This document shows, one piece after another, positions 51,200 to 62,827 of a stretch of DNA of 64,000 nucleotides. The stretch covers positions 5,371,501 through 5,435,500 of the forward strand of contig JAVHKY010000054.1 in assembly GCA_035079385.1 (NCBI GenBank). Direction: 5' to 3'. The translations under genes were made by a program, and so were the position numbers. The stretch comes from Aspidiotus rigidus. Its lineage: Eukaryota; Arthropoda; Insecta; Hemiptera; Diaspididae. The first letter of the stretch is position 1; each line of letters starts with the position of its first letter. Below the pieces are notes generated by a model. That model was not told the origin of the DNA and did not search any database. It saw only the letters and a list, made by a program, of their open reading frames with translations.

Positions 51200-51888
51200 A
51201 GATGCAATACTCTCTGATCTACGGTAGTACAAGACACAAGTCATTGCCCGTTTCGAGCTTTCGCGAAAAAAGTCCGTCCGAAAATACTTGATCTCTTTAC
51301 CTCCCACTGAAGACGCTGCACGGTTTCATCTATACAGAGTGTACCACCGAGTACATTTGTGGCTTGGTCATGAAAAAGATCCATTAGAATGTAGATGGAA
51401 GCGGATCGATGGAATATTGGAACCTATAACAATGAACAAAGCCCCAGCGCCGCGCCAGACCATCTCCTACAACTTATTTTTAGTGGGTGCGCTAAAAGTT
51501 GTAGAAATGCTTGTAGCTGCCGAAAATCGGATAATTTGGCACTTTCATGGAAGAAAAAACGTGTATTTTAGTCATTCCGACCTCGGTGATTGAAGAAGCA
51601 TCCACACTTTACTTCTCAAATAACATAGTATCATGCATCAACCATAATAGCCTATTGTTTGAATTTTTGTTGAAAATCGTTGTTTTTTTTTCCTTCCTAG
51701 GATTAAAATGTTCCCCAATGTGTCTTGGGCAGATTTGTCTCAATGCTGGTGGAGTATTAGAGATAGCAGACGACAATGAGGACGACTTGCAGGATGTATT
51801 AAGTTCGGAAGAGGAAGCTGACCATGAGTCCAGCACTGATGACGATTCCTCAGTAATCACAGGCGAAGAGTATGACGAGAGCGAATAA
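51200..51888 (+). pseudogene. Disrupted cysteine-rich (CXC-like) protein found in mobile repeats
   Basis: The first frame reads KYLISLPPTEDAARFHLYRV, then YHRVHLWLGHEKDPL. A frame shift near 51455 then gives DHLLQLIFSGCAKSCRNACS, CRKS, and after a gap GLKCSPMCLGQICLNAG (about 51703-51750) with an acidic tail ending in TAA at 51888. The pattern LPPTxxAAxxHxxRVYxQVxxWLG followed by CxCxxxCxxxCxCRKxGLxCSxxC is one I associate with uncharacterised insect proteins that are often repeat-borne. The function is unknown; the cysteines suggest metal or DNA binding. Whether it belongs to the surrounding 4.4-kb element or was captured is open. Confidence 0.5.
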
Positions 51889-52702
51889 TATCAAGTCCCT
51901 CCATCCCGAATATAAGACTACTGTAAGTCGGCAGGCTGACGTAAACTGCTCCTATTAGAAAACGTAGAAAACTGGTAGGTAGGGCATAGGACGGATGGAG
52001 GAGCTCAAGTCATGTGCGAGAAACGACCTCTTTCCTCGGGCTATGTTATAAAATTATGTGTATATATTACCTGAAATGTACTAGCCCCATGGAGTAAAAT
52101 TCAGTTGTGGAACCTACAGGAAAATACTATCTAACACACTTTTTCTTAGACAAATTACTATATTCTGAAAGCTGAAAAGCTCATTTGATATAGGAAATTC
52201 AAGGGGGAACAAGTTTTATTTGAAACATTTTTTCATAAAATTTCAAATTTTGGGAGATTTATGGAAAAACTGATTGTGGTCCTCTTTTGAACGGCCTTTT
52301 AAGGCTCTGAGGGGGCACTAATTGACCTAGGCTGAACCTTGAATACGTTATTTGCTGAGAAATTTAACGACGAATAACTTTTGTTTAAAACATTTTTCAA
52401 TAAAATTTCCATTTGACAAGATATAAGCAAGAGACTAAATCTTGGGGGGTTGAAACCCCTATTAAAACAGGAGAAACAACTTTTGTTCGAAATATTTGTT
52501 AGTAAAATTTCAATTTCACACGATATAGGCGAAGAACTAATTTTTGGGTGGTTCGAACCCCCATAAAAAAAGAAGCTCCCGGGGGAAAACGCGAGATTTT
52601 TAGTATGTTCTTCAGGACCACATCCTAAACCATTTTGAGCAAAGAAACGTTTGCTCCAGCAAAATTTTTTTTTTTTCAATATGACTCTAATTTGCCTACA
52701 CT

Positions 52703-53200
52703 AATCGTGTAAATAGCAGGCGTGTATCGTTGTTTCCTCAAAATGGTTGCTAGACGGAGGAAAGGTCTCCCAGCGTTGTCTCTCCTTTGTATTGGAAGGA
52801 ATCAGAGGCTGAGAAGGAGAAGCTCAACGGAATTTTCTACGAATGGCACTGTCGACTTTGAAGTTGCCTTCGTTTTTAAGAACGATAACCTCGATGGTGT
52901 GACGTTCCTTCCCAAAGTCTTCTTTCTCCATAGGAGTCGAGCAGAGGCGCTGTACCATAGCAAATGCTGCGAAATTATGATTGAAGTGGTGGAGTAAGCG
53001 GCCGTCTATGTAGATGTCGGTGAAAGAGGACTTAGGGTGTATGGGTATGGTGATCACTGGAGTGCTCCGAGCGTTGAGAGGGACAGATCCTCCAATATAG
53101 GAATCAGAGATACCAGAAAAAGGGGTGAAGTACAAATTCTGAAATTGTTTGCCCATTGATACAAATTGGACACAAATTATTGAGATCACTTTCGAGTCAA
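52703..53200 (-). pseudogene. Penelope-like element, RT-proximal part (right half of a split copy)
   Basis: The minus-strand frame reads HPKSSFTDIYIDGRLLHHFN then FAAFAMVQRLCSTPMEKEDF. This resembles the post-RT region of Penelope proteins (HPxxHKxxxxxSMVxRxLxxPLS...F..E...I). It runs directly into the inverted end of the 4.4-kb element at 52701. It is collinear with the GIY-YIG end at 48311-48000. Confidence 0.55.
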
Positions 53201-54986
53201 GATCTCAACTCGGGGAGTAAGGGTGGCGGACCGCGCAGAAGATTCGAGCAAGTACCTAAAATTTTTCTCCTAGGATTCGCCTCTGTCGTCTCGTGCCGTA
53301 TTTGGCCAGCTGTATATAGAATTCACTCTTGGTGATTTACGTTAAATGCCTTATAGTCTCGACGTACATATTCTACTTTTAGAGAGATGCAGAAAGGAAC
53401 GATGAGATGAGCATACGAGAAAAGCAGACAAAAGTAAATAAACGTAGGCGCATAGCCTTGTGTATTTTGCACTGTTCAACCGCAGCCCCATCGTATACGG
53501 AGGTTATTGATGTATGAATAAGTGCGAACAAGATATACAGTACATACATGCGAGTAATATTAAATATGTAAATCAAGCTTCCTATGTTAGTTTTAAGGAA
53601 AAGAACAGATTTATCGTCTGTCATTCGAGGACCACGAAAAAGAGAGAAAAAAAAAAGAACAAGCTTGACTGTCTTCCACAGTTTCGACGTTGGATAAAGG
53701 AATCTCTAACTTGAAAGTTGAGAAAGGTAACGTGTCATCAACGAATGACGAGAAATAATAACGAACGACGAGAATGGATGGGCTGGTAAGAAGCAGTGAT
53801 TCTGACTAGAATAAAAAACGTCGCACCAGTTCAAATATCCAAGAATGAAGAATTATAAAGTTGTAGAAGTTTCGAAGTTTTTGTTTCCAGAAGAATAATA
53901 AGCCCATGAGCGTTTTCAGCGACACACATCAGCCTTTCGAGACTTTCCCTCAGTTTATTGTCGGCCGATAATTTACAATGTAAATTTCTTAGTCGCATCT
54001 CTATATTTTTACTTTATAGTTTTACTTCGTCGTCGCTGACGAGCTTCGCGATTCATTAAGTTCTGGTAAACTTTTCTGAAGATGCAACGAGCTGTCTGGG
54101 CTCGACGAGTGTCTCTCGTACTGCGTTTCGTGTAGCAAAATTTGTCATTTTCTTTTAATTGAAATCGTTTTCTTTAAAATCTACTTTTCTTATGCTTGTT
54201 TTTCAGTAGTAAAGCGTCCAAACGCAACGATATTATGTAAAATAGGACGCGCGGGGGAAGACAGGAACAAAGTCAATCCTGAAAGAATGACTATCGGAGC
54301 TAATTATTCGTGAGAAATGATGCGTTGTTTGTAAATTTTTAGAAATAATTAGAATTATGAATTCCAGTTTTCTCAGAGAACAGTTTCTATCTTCACCTCT
54401 ATTGAGAGCCATGAAACTCATCTATTCTAATAAACTAACTATCCTGGATCAAGTCAAGGACTCCACGCAAATTTTTCAAGGGGGGGGGGGGAATCAACTC
54501 GGACTAGAGCTCGCAGATTCTCAATAGAAAGCTTGGGTGCCGATGAAGACATTAAAAAGAGGAAACTCGGTCATCCCAAACTAGTGAATTTTTGATAGGT
54601 AGCGGATAAAGGCACAGTGAAGACATCAACTAGTTTAACTCTTTTGTGACGTGATCATCATTCGTTGAATTTGTTTGTGACGTCATCACCATACGTGACG
54701 TCATCAGCTTGAATTTTCCTGTGAAGCCTAAATAAAGCTTACTATAGTCTAGTATTAGTATAGCATAGCATCTAGACGTATACTAGGCCAAGTTAAGCCT
54801 AATTAAGCCAATGTAGCCTGATATAATGTGTACTAGGACTCGGAAACTCAAACTTAGACTCAAATTTTTCTGGATCAGGTCGAAGGTTCAAGGATTTCAA
54901 GTCCCTAAACTGAAGAGAGACGAGTATAGCCTAGTATACTACATGCAAGAGCTGAGGAACTCGAACTCCTAGATTTATGGATCAGA
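53201..54986. other. No recognised gene
   Basis: No coding signal was recognised. A poly-G run lies at 54481-54491, and TAGGCC/AAGCCTA-type repeat sequence fills about 54720-54960, matching that at 56050-56150. Confidence 0.5.
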
Positions 54987-56063
54987 TTAAGGATATGTCC
55001 ACCAACAGGGGGAAACTGGAATCATCTTCATTGTTTTCTCCCACATTTTCTTTATGTGCGTTTCCCACGTTATATTTCTATCTAGCCACAAACCCAAGTA
55101 CTTAATTTCTGTCTTTGGTATGATGACATTCCCATCCACAACAACCCAGCCAAATACCATCCTCCTCTTTCTAGATTTACCATAGCGGCAATTCGAGGAA
55201 GCTAGCAAAAAAAAAATGAAGTGAAAAAAGACATCTGAAAGAAATTTGAAAGGGCAACAAGTTTTGTTCTCGTCATTTTTCATAAAAAACAATTTGAAAC
55301 AGTGAAATTACGATTTTATTGTCACGTTGTGTTGTGTTAGAAAATACCATGATCACGTTTTTCGCAGCACAAGTAGCGCTCCTAGCGGGACTTTCATCCG
55401 CGAATGCTCCCTTTTATTTTCTTGATCAGTTCAACCTGCGTGTTTGCTGCGATAAATAATAGCGTGTCATCAGCATATGCGAAGTGTTTTACCCATCTCT
55501 TCCTCAAATTAGTCAAGATCTGGTCATAACTGATATTCCATAGGAGAGGGTCTATGACGCTTCCCTGAGGGCATCCACGCTCTAGATGGTAGGTTACTCC
55601 ATACCTGGTTACTTTTCGACCTATACAGTAATTATGCATATTTTCTACCCAATACTTTGGGATTTTATATTTCTTCAGGCTCTCGATTATGTATGGGTAG
55701 TTGACATTGTCGAAAGTGCCACTGATATTTAATAATGCTGCTGTTACAAACTTTGCAGCCTGGCGCATTTCTCGTATGCTCTCGACAGTAGCCACTACAA
55801 AGTCTTCACAATTGCGTCCAATTCGGAGGCCATACTGTGTATCTGATATCTTCTGATCTGTGCAGTGATTTATACGGGTGGAAATACATCTTTCAAGCAA
55901 CTTTCCCAGCGTAGGGAGTAGAGTCAAAGGCCTATATGATGTTGAGCAGTGTGGATCTTCTTTGTTCTTCGATATCAAGGCAAGTCTTCCTATTTTCCAT
56001 GCATCCGGAAAGACACTTCATGCCAGGCATGCATTGTATAGGTCAAGGCCTGGTATAATCTAA
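54987..56063 (-). pseudogene. R1-like non-LTR retrotransposon RT fragment
   Basis: Upstream of the main frame, NACLA and VFPDAWKIGRLALISKNKED are readable (to about 56063). The frame 55978-55394 continues SYRPLTLLPTLGKLLERCIS, DTQYGLRIGRNCEDFVVA, LLNISGTFDNVNYPYIIESL, ERGCPQGSVIDPLLWN and FAYADDTLLFIAA. The order and spacing fit R1-clade elements, and YADD is intact. About 100 bases of unrelated sequence interrupt it. A piece at about 55170-55000 follows (TEIKYLGLWLDRNITWETHI), the region just after the RT palm. It is 5' truncated where TAGGCC-type repeats begin. Confidence 0.8.
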
Positions 56064-56515
56064 CGAAGGCTAGTTTGAGCCTAGTCTAAGCCTTGCTTAT
56101 TAAAGATAGTACAGCCTAATATATTGTATGCTAGGACTGGGAAACTCGAACTCGACATCGTGGATTTCTAGATTGGGTCGACGTTTGAGACTCCAAGTCC
56201 ATAGAAGGGAGAGGGAGGCGACTCGATCTCGCGAATCGCCAGTGAGGGAGAGGTTTCGGTAAAGGCAGTACTTCATTAGTTGGGTAACAAGAGTACTTTC
56301 GGGGATTACCCCGCATCATCAGTTGTATGGCTACTGAAAAACGAGACCTTGAACATGAGTTTTTGTATAACATTATGACTACAGCAATCCCGATAAACCA
56401 AATAATCGACATTGGTTGGTTTAGGGTCGTACGACTGAAAAAAGACCAAATATTATGGTACCATCAGAAAATGGTTGATTTTTGGTAAATTTTTGAGATA
56501 AATCGACCAAATTTT

Positions 56516-56838
56516 AACAGGGAACCTGTTTTATGGGGGGCTTTTTGAGAAATTTGCCTTGCGCCGTCCAGCAAAAAACTTGGAAAAATTTTGACTCTCG
56601 AGCCATATATGATACGAAAGGGACTTAGAAAAATGTTGACTCTCGATCTATATATGATAGGAGGGGGACTTAGAAAAATTTAAACTCTCAAAGTATATTA
56701 TATGTACTAGGCTTTATAGTAGGTCTAGGCCTTCTTTAGACCAGCTTTATCTAGGTCTAGGCTTTATTGAATTTTCAATACCAAATCCCATTTGACTCAT
56801 AAACAGGTTCCCTGAGTTCCTCGTTTAACTTCGTTAAG
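56516..56838 (+). mobile_element. Module inserted between T residues, with a known empty site
   Basis: The copy starts AACAGGGAACCTGTTTTATG and ends TTTAACTTCGTTAAG. It interrupts GACCAAATTTT / TTGTCTATTC, while the paralogous site at 34892-34910 reads GACCAAATTTTGTCTAC without it. At most TT is duplicated. It has only about two 45-bp units, and its last bases are shorter than in other copies (GGAAGCC missing). Confidence 0.85.
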
Positions 56839-57239
56839 TTGTCTATTCATTTCAGTTGATTGTTGGTCTGATATTATTCCTACTAAATTTTGATCATATT
56901 TTTGGTTGATTTTTGATCACTATGCAGAATACATTTCGACCCATTTTTTGGTCGTTACAATTGTCAATACAAAATGGAATTTTTCCTCGTTTCTTAGTCG
57001 AAAATTGATATTGTATTTATCACTCAATTTTGGCTAAGATTTCTAGTCGATTTCTGGGCAGATATTTTGAAAGACTCCTTGATCCATTTTGAGTAGATTT
57101 TTCCTCAACATCTACCTACCAATATTTTTACTCTTTTTTTTTTTTTTTTTGGTCTATTCTCGTGCAAACCGCGGTCACTCATTTTTGCCCAAAATTTCCA
57201 GCCGATTTCTTAGGAATGAATCAACTATCATATTGCTCG

Positions 57240-58080
57240 TAAACTCGCAGCTAAATAAAGATATTTAAAATAAAATTTGAAATTTAAAAATTAATATTCT
57301 TAATAATAAAATTATTCAATAAATGAAAATATTCTACTACATCATAAAAATATTAGATTTATCATGTTCAATTTAAGGAGTTTCAACAGGAACAATTATT
57401 AAATATATTCTTTTTTTTAATTTGAATTTTATATCAATTTTATTTGTTGAAATTAAATTTCAACTTCATTTAAGAAGTTCATATTATAATATTATTTTGA
57501 AAAAATAAAGATTTTATTCAAATTTTCTTGATATAGTTGATTTAATCAAAAGAATTAAATAAAACAACTAAAAAAATTGAAACTAAATAACTTTTTATAT
57601 CATTCAATTTATTTAACATATTTGATCCTTTAAATGAGAATCAATTACTTATTCATTTCAATGATTTTAAATAATCATATTGAACCGGAATTATATTTTT
57701 CATTTTTTTGTTCAATTTTACATTCAATTAATAGAAAATTATTAGATTTATTTATGAAAAATGAAAAAATTATTAAAGAACAATTTTTAAAGAGTTAATT
57801 TAAATAACAAAATTAATATTAATTAAATTGATAAAAATTAATTTATAAATAATAAATTGATAAAGAATAATGATAATTATTGCATTATATCAATTAAATT
57901 ATAATAATTAAATTTAAAATTAAAATTATATAATATTTAGATTCATTTTGAAAAATTATTCAAATTAAATGATTCAATTTTAATTGGTATAAATCCATGA
58001 TAAATTCCACAAATTTCTGAACATTGTCTATAAATAATTGAAGGTATGTTAATTAATATTGTAATTTTAGACCAAAATCG
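57240..58080. pseudogene. Nuclear mitochondrial DNA segment, third copy
   Basis: It has the same arrangement as at 36130-37850: cytb PEWYF codons on plus near 57680, and cox2 on minus with MPSIIY-like codons then [20 protein letters not shown] (about 58040-57965). The shared borders on both sides with copy 1 show it was copied as part of the host element. Confidence 0.8.
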
Positions 58081-58753
58081 GACTCCTCTCGATACAATCC
58101 TGCTAACGAGATTGCTGTCTTCATTTCTTTCTTCTCTCACATGAGGAAGCCTTAGATATAGAGTGCTTTTTCCTGTCGAAAAAGGTGGTCTGTTAATAAC
58201 TATAGACCGTTTTATGGCGTCTCTATTGCCCAAAACTTGATTGTTCTAGGAGTCTATTTGTAGTGGTCCGTTAATATCGCTTGAATACAAGCTACAATAA
58301 CAGACTATTTTATAATCGTCTACATTGCCCAGAAATCTACCTATCTTTTTGGTCAGAAGGATTCTAATTATGGTGGTTTGTTGATAATGATTGAATATTG
58401 ACTACCTATGAGAAAATATTTTATATCGTCAAGGTTCCCTAGAAATCGACTCTTTTTTTGGTCAGAAATGGTCAAAATGTAGTCAATTGCAGAGGAAGTA
58501 TGGCCAATGACTGAGGATAGACCATTTTATGGTACTTACATCACCTACAGATCGACTAATTTTTTCATTCAAAATTTTGTCAAGTTGCTTTAAGTGACTG
58601 TGGCCTAAATATGGTAGGGAAGAGCGGAAGTAAATCGACTGAAAAAGTTGGTCTGATGTTATTAGTCGCTCATCAGAGCGCCCCCTCAGTCTATTTTTGG
58701 TCAACATTTACTCAAAATCAACTGAGATGACTAGTCGGTCTGGTTCATCGGGG

Positions 58754-60288
58754 TACTGCGTCGTGATTGGTTCATTTGTCCATATACTACTTTTCTATTG
58801 GCTACCAGGTTTCCAAAATTTCCATTTTCAATCTATCAAAATGAGGGGCGGTTTGGTAGCTCGTATGGCGATGGGCTGGGGGCTCGGGATCTGAATACCG
58901 TGTAACGAAGTCAAAATGAAAATCAGCATTGAGGCCAATTTCAGGGTGTTAACCGGCGTTGCCGTTTGTTGAGTTCAGAATGTAACGATGAGCCCACACT
59001 AATTATACATACTTTAATTGAATTATAAAAATAAATATAAAGTTGACTGACCTGATTGTTGATTTTTTCAGTCGGTGTTCTGAGCAAATAAATCAAAGGC
59101 GATGGAAACAAGAAAAAAACACTCACGCAGTCGCGTGAGTAATACACGACTTTTCCTCTCACAATGCAAAACTCATTGAAAGAGTCATTATTTTTCTTTA
59201 GATTAAAGACCAATGTCCTGTCAATCAAACCAAATATTTGTAGAATGAAAAATAAAATTCAGTTTACAAACTATGACATCACATCAACTGATGACAGAGT
59301 AAAAATATCCATAATTCAATATTTCTCGATCTTTTCACCTCCGCCTCGACCATTGAGAAAAAATGTCATCCCGTATTTTGATCGTTTTGTGAAATTGGCG
59401 ACGGCTGATTCCGTCAAATATACATGCAGTAGTATGGTATGGCGACGACCTTCCAAGCGAGGATCTCAGCACAACCCTTCATTGAGAAATTTGCCCATTT
59501 TTTCATCATTTTTGTATTTTTGTTCCCAAATAAAATTTTATACGTCTTCTTTTTATTCATCTCTGTACAGTCATGTACCACATTGTCGGAAACTATAAAA
59601 CTTGAATAGATTCTTTGCTTTTTGAACAAAAGTAAGAACAAATTTCTCGGAGTAGAACTAGAGGAGAAATGCTTGAAATTTTTACGATTTAGAGAATTCG
59701 ATGGATAGACACTTGTTTTCAGCTAAAGTAGGAAAGGCCTATAGGAACACAATACTCGTTAAAAATGGATAATTGTGCGCGTACTGCATACGGATACAAC
59801 TATTTTATTCTCACGCATCCGTCTTAAGTGTAGTTTCATGTAAGATAATTATTCATCTCTATAATGAAGGGCGAAATTTCAATTTATTTTTATAGCTACC
59901 TATCAACTTGACTCGTAATTCCTGTGATCTAACGATGATAAAATTAATTTTGGAGAAAAATTATCAAGCTATTGTATCAACAACGTTACATATGTTGTAT
60001 GTATATAGTAAATCGGCTTGTTTTTATTTTTCTACGGAATCTTGTTGTTATTACTACCTTATGAAGGTGCAATTGTGCAATTTTCTCGACACGTTTAATG
60101 GACAGAAAAATCACAATACCAGGAATAACAATTAACCCAACAATTAAAAACTGTAACCAGCCGACTGAAGTTTCGCGAATTCTCAGAAACTGACGAGACC
60201 GTGAATTTGAAAGCAGTAATTAGAAGTTTTAAAACGAAGATGGATCATACAGATAAGATCGACATATTCGTACTTGTGCTACCTGTAG
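58754..60288. other. No recognised gene
   Basis: A 144-codon plus frame (59164-59598) is open but has no recognisable domain and biased composition. I do not call it. Confidence 0.4.
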
Positions 60289-60296
60289 TATATAAG
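60289..60296 (+). promoter_or_regulatory. Candidate TATA box of the OBP-like gene
   Basis: TATATAAG about 90 bases before the ATG at 60386. The position fits a short 5' UTR. It is supported only by motif and spacing. Confidence 0.4.
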
Positions 60297-60385
60297 TAGA
60301 GAAAATGAGGCATAAAGTGTTTGTTTAATATCATTTCTAAATAATTCTGTTTCGAAGACGAGGAGTCGTTATAGTGAATAATACG

Positions 60386-62653
60386 ATGACAAGTATGTGG
60401 ATATATTTCATCTCAGTATGCGTTTTGTGCGCAGTTGTTCGGTCAGCCAAGTTGGCAGACCTTCTTAGAGCTGAAATACAATGTACCAAAGAATTCCCTA
60501 CCATCACTCTAGGTAAGTGAAATATAGAGCAAAACTTTCAACAGAAAAATTATAAGGAAGATATTGTGAAAGGGAGAGATTTACGGATATCAGCACGAAG
60601 AAAAAAAATTCTGAAAATGATGTGAATCTACGAGAATATAAATTAGGCACCAATAAATAAAAATTTCGCTGAAAAAAATGAAGTGTTCCTCAAAAAAAGC
60701 ATGTCGAACGAAATGTAATTGAAATAACTCAATAAAAAAAATTACTCTAAATGTAAATACCATTTACAACGATCCATCGAATCGACCGTGTTGCGGAAGG
60801 CAGATGTGACCAGGAATCCAGAGGAAGGCAATTGAAGTTAGAAAAGATGTTCAAGCGTGAAGGAGATGAAAATGTGTTTGGAGTCCTGTAGGTTGGAAAC
60901 AAGAAGGACTTTACTGGGAGGGGTTGAGAGGGAAGTGAGCCAGGAGTATATGACAGACAGTTCAGCAGTTTTCCATGTACGGGAGTGCAAGATCTCTCAA
61001 GAGAGGGCGTAACTAATTTTGGAAGCCGATTTGGATCCAATCTGTAAAGTACAAATTGTGGGAGGGAAAATCAATGTTTAAGTGAAATAAGTAGAGCAAT
61101 TTTGGTTAGTCAGCCAAACCGAGGCGATTTGGAGACGTAGATAGGGCTTAAATTCGATGGTAGTCTAGATGAAAATTATGTAAGTTCTAGAAGCGGAGGG
61201 AGGGAAAAGAAATAAGAAGCTGGCAAGAAAGATAATCATAAGGGAGGGATGCCAGCCGCAGCGTATAGGCTGAGCAAGAAGCGTTGGTGCCCAGAGCACC
61301 AAGAGGTAAATATAAACTAGCAGACTGTATCGCATCTCGTGATTTTAGGGAAGATTTATTAGCCTGTCTGTAGACTGAGGACCCGTGCTCCAGTTGAGAG
61401 CGAATTAGAGAATTGTAAAGATAAAGAATGAGCTTGTGACAGCAACCAGTGCGAGTAAGGGATAGATATGAAAGGGCATTCAGTGAGTGAAGGCATTTGA
61501 CGTTCCTGGAGTATTTGGAATCGAAGGTAAGGCCGAGGAATTTGATGGAGGATTGAAGTCTGATCTGGAAGTTGTGTTGGAGGAGGAGAGAGAGAAAAGA
61601 TGTAGAATTTTGATGCGTTTCGTGAAACGGGACCACAAGTCGCCATGGTGAAAGCTCCCCCGTGTAAAACTGGCTTTCATGAGAGGTTCATTTTATGCGA
61701 AGAAAGTTATTTATAATGTTTGACTAAGGATCATACACTTATGAAAGTCAATAATGACATTCTCATTTTCTGGGGTAAGACGGGCCTAATTCGACGGCCG
61801 AAGCTTCCACCATGGCGACTTGTGGCCCCTTTTTGCAGATCGCATCACGAATGTCTTTTATAGAATATTGCTTGATAAAATTTTCTATACAAAGAAGAAG
61901 AGAAAAAAAGAAAAAACGTAGAAAAGCCTTGACGATATTTTGAAAGTTGAATATAAAAATTGAAATCAGAAGTTATAAACAAGTTATTTAAGTAACCCTG
62001 CCTCGTTTTTTTCCATTACTAATAAACCATATTACATGATATTGAAAGAAGGGGACTCCAAAAAATGTCGACTTTCAAACTACAGCTTTGGAGAACGCAT
62101 AAATCCTATCATTTTTAACTATCATTGTATGTACATCGTTATATTATCCAATTTCTACTGTAGACCGTTTGAGAACATTCACGTTCAGATTGAAAGTGCC
62201 AAAAAATGATTTGAAAAATTGAATACATCATGAGCGCGGCATGTTTTAGGTTGCGAAAAGCCAAGGAATAAAATTATACAGTATACTAAATACTAGATAA
62301 TAGTGAAAATATCAATTTTAGTCAACAAGGTATTTTATCGACTCTTGCCTACATTCTTTAATTTTTGTCAAAATATCCCGCTCAGAAGTTCATTATTTTG
62401 AATAAATACGTGCTCTGTTTATAGCGTCTACAGAAAGATTCACTCAAAACTCTCATAAACCCGTAGCAATATCGTGCTCGCGGATTACTTTGAGTATACC
62501 TCTTTTTTGAGGACCCGCGAGATATTACTACAAGCCGAGATAATATTAAGATTGTGATTATATGAGTATTTTCTCATTTCAGAGGTGCTGAATAATATGA
62601 AGAAGACCAAGGAAGACATAAGGGAGGCTGAAAAGCAATACCCTGACTTGAAC
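60386..62653 (+). CDS. Small secreted protein, odorant-binding-protein-like, first two exons
   Basis: Exon 1 (60386-60512) begins MTSMWIYFISVCVLCAVVRS, a signal peptide with likely cleavage before AKLADLL, and continues RAEIQCTKEFPTITL. Its donor is GTAAGT. Exon 2 (62583-62653, acceptor TTTCAG, donor GTGAGT) joins in frame and reads EVLNNMKKTKEDIREAEKQY then PDLN. The 66 codons end at an exon boundary, so the protein must continue beyond the window or in exons I cannot see. A secreted helical protein with a single early cysteine and an intron before the expected second cysteine region resembles insect odorant-binding proteins. Too little is present to prove this. The 2.07-kb intron holds a jockey-like fragment and a MITE. 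Confidence 0.5.
60740..61640 (-). pseudogene. Jockey-like non-LTR retrotransposon 3' fragment (RT end and RNase H)
   Basis: The frame 61636-61187 reads SIKFLGLTFDSKYSRNVKCL, then LTRTGCCHKLILYLYNSLIR and SQLEHGSSVYRQANKSSLKS. This is the segment after the RT palm in jockey-type elements (KYLGLxFDxxLxW..., YxxLIRSxLDYGSxVY). Further on, broken frames show GSKSASKISYAL, TAELSVIYS and STPPSKVLLVSNLQDSKHIF, consistent with an RNase H domain. Its 5' side ends at the MITE at 61611. It lies antisense within the intron of the OBP-like gene. Confidence 0.7.
61611..61847. mobile_element. MITE related to 37061-37318
   Basis: Inverted ends start TGATGCG, and inner arms share CCACAAGTCGCCATGGTG. Its interior matches the 37-kb element through TGGTGAAAGCTC, GTAAAACTGGCTTTC and AATGTTTGA. 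It borders the truncated retroelement. Confidence 0.7.
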
Positions 62654-62827
62654 GTGAGTTTTTCTCAAAATATAACTTCGTTTATACATAGGCCTTTTTA
62701 CGATTACTTCGCAATTATCATTAGAAATCGATTTAAAAACTTGATGTCCGTATACTTGGTGAGGAATCGTTCAGGCTGACGTACAAAAATTATTTTATAA
62801 AAGCTTTCACGGTAATTCCGAGTGCCT

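Larger units (their letters stand above)
48314..52701. mobile_element. 4.4-kb element with about 0.5-kb inverted ends and TA flanks, inside a Penelope copy
   Basis: The left end GTGTAGGCAAAT matches the inverted right end, and both are bordered by TA (48312-48313 and 52702-52703). The arms stay similar for about 500-580 bp, with common blocks AAACGTTTCTTTGCT, GGATGTGGTCCTGAA and GGGGTTTCAACCCCCCAAGA. They contain subrepeats around AAAATGTTTCAAACAAAAG. The interior holds a module copy (49200-49765), AT microsatellites and a disrupted cysteine-rich ORF. TA target sites recall Tc1/mariner-type transposition, but no DDE transposase is visible, so the superfamily is unknown. Confidence 0.7.
56398..58753. 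mobile_element. TIR element carrying mitochondrial DNA (copy 2, both ends present)
   Basis: The left end CCCGATAAACCAAATAATCG and the inverted right end CCCCGATGAACCAGACCGAC are imperfect inverted repeats (roughly 17 of 22). The interior has GGTC-rich flanks, a mitochondrial segment (57240-58080) and one module insertion (56516-56838). It shares its structure with 34762-38255. There is no transposase frame. The target duplication is unclear. Confidence 0.7.

Noticed and set aside
59164..59598. 144-codon open frame on plus
   Set aside because: No recognisable domain, no supporting neighbours, AT-driven composition.
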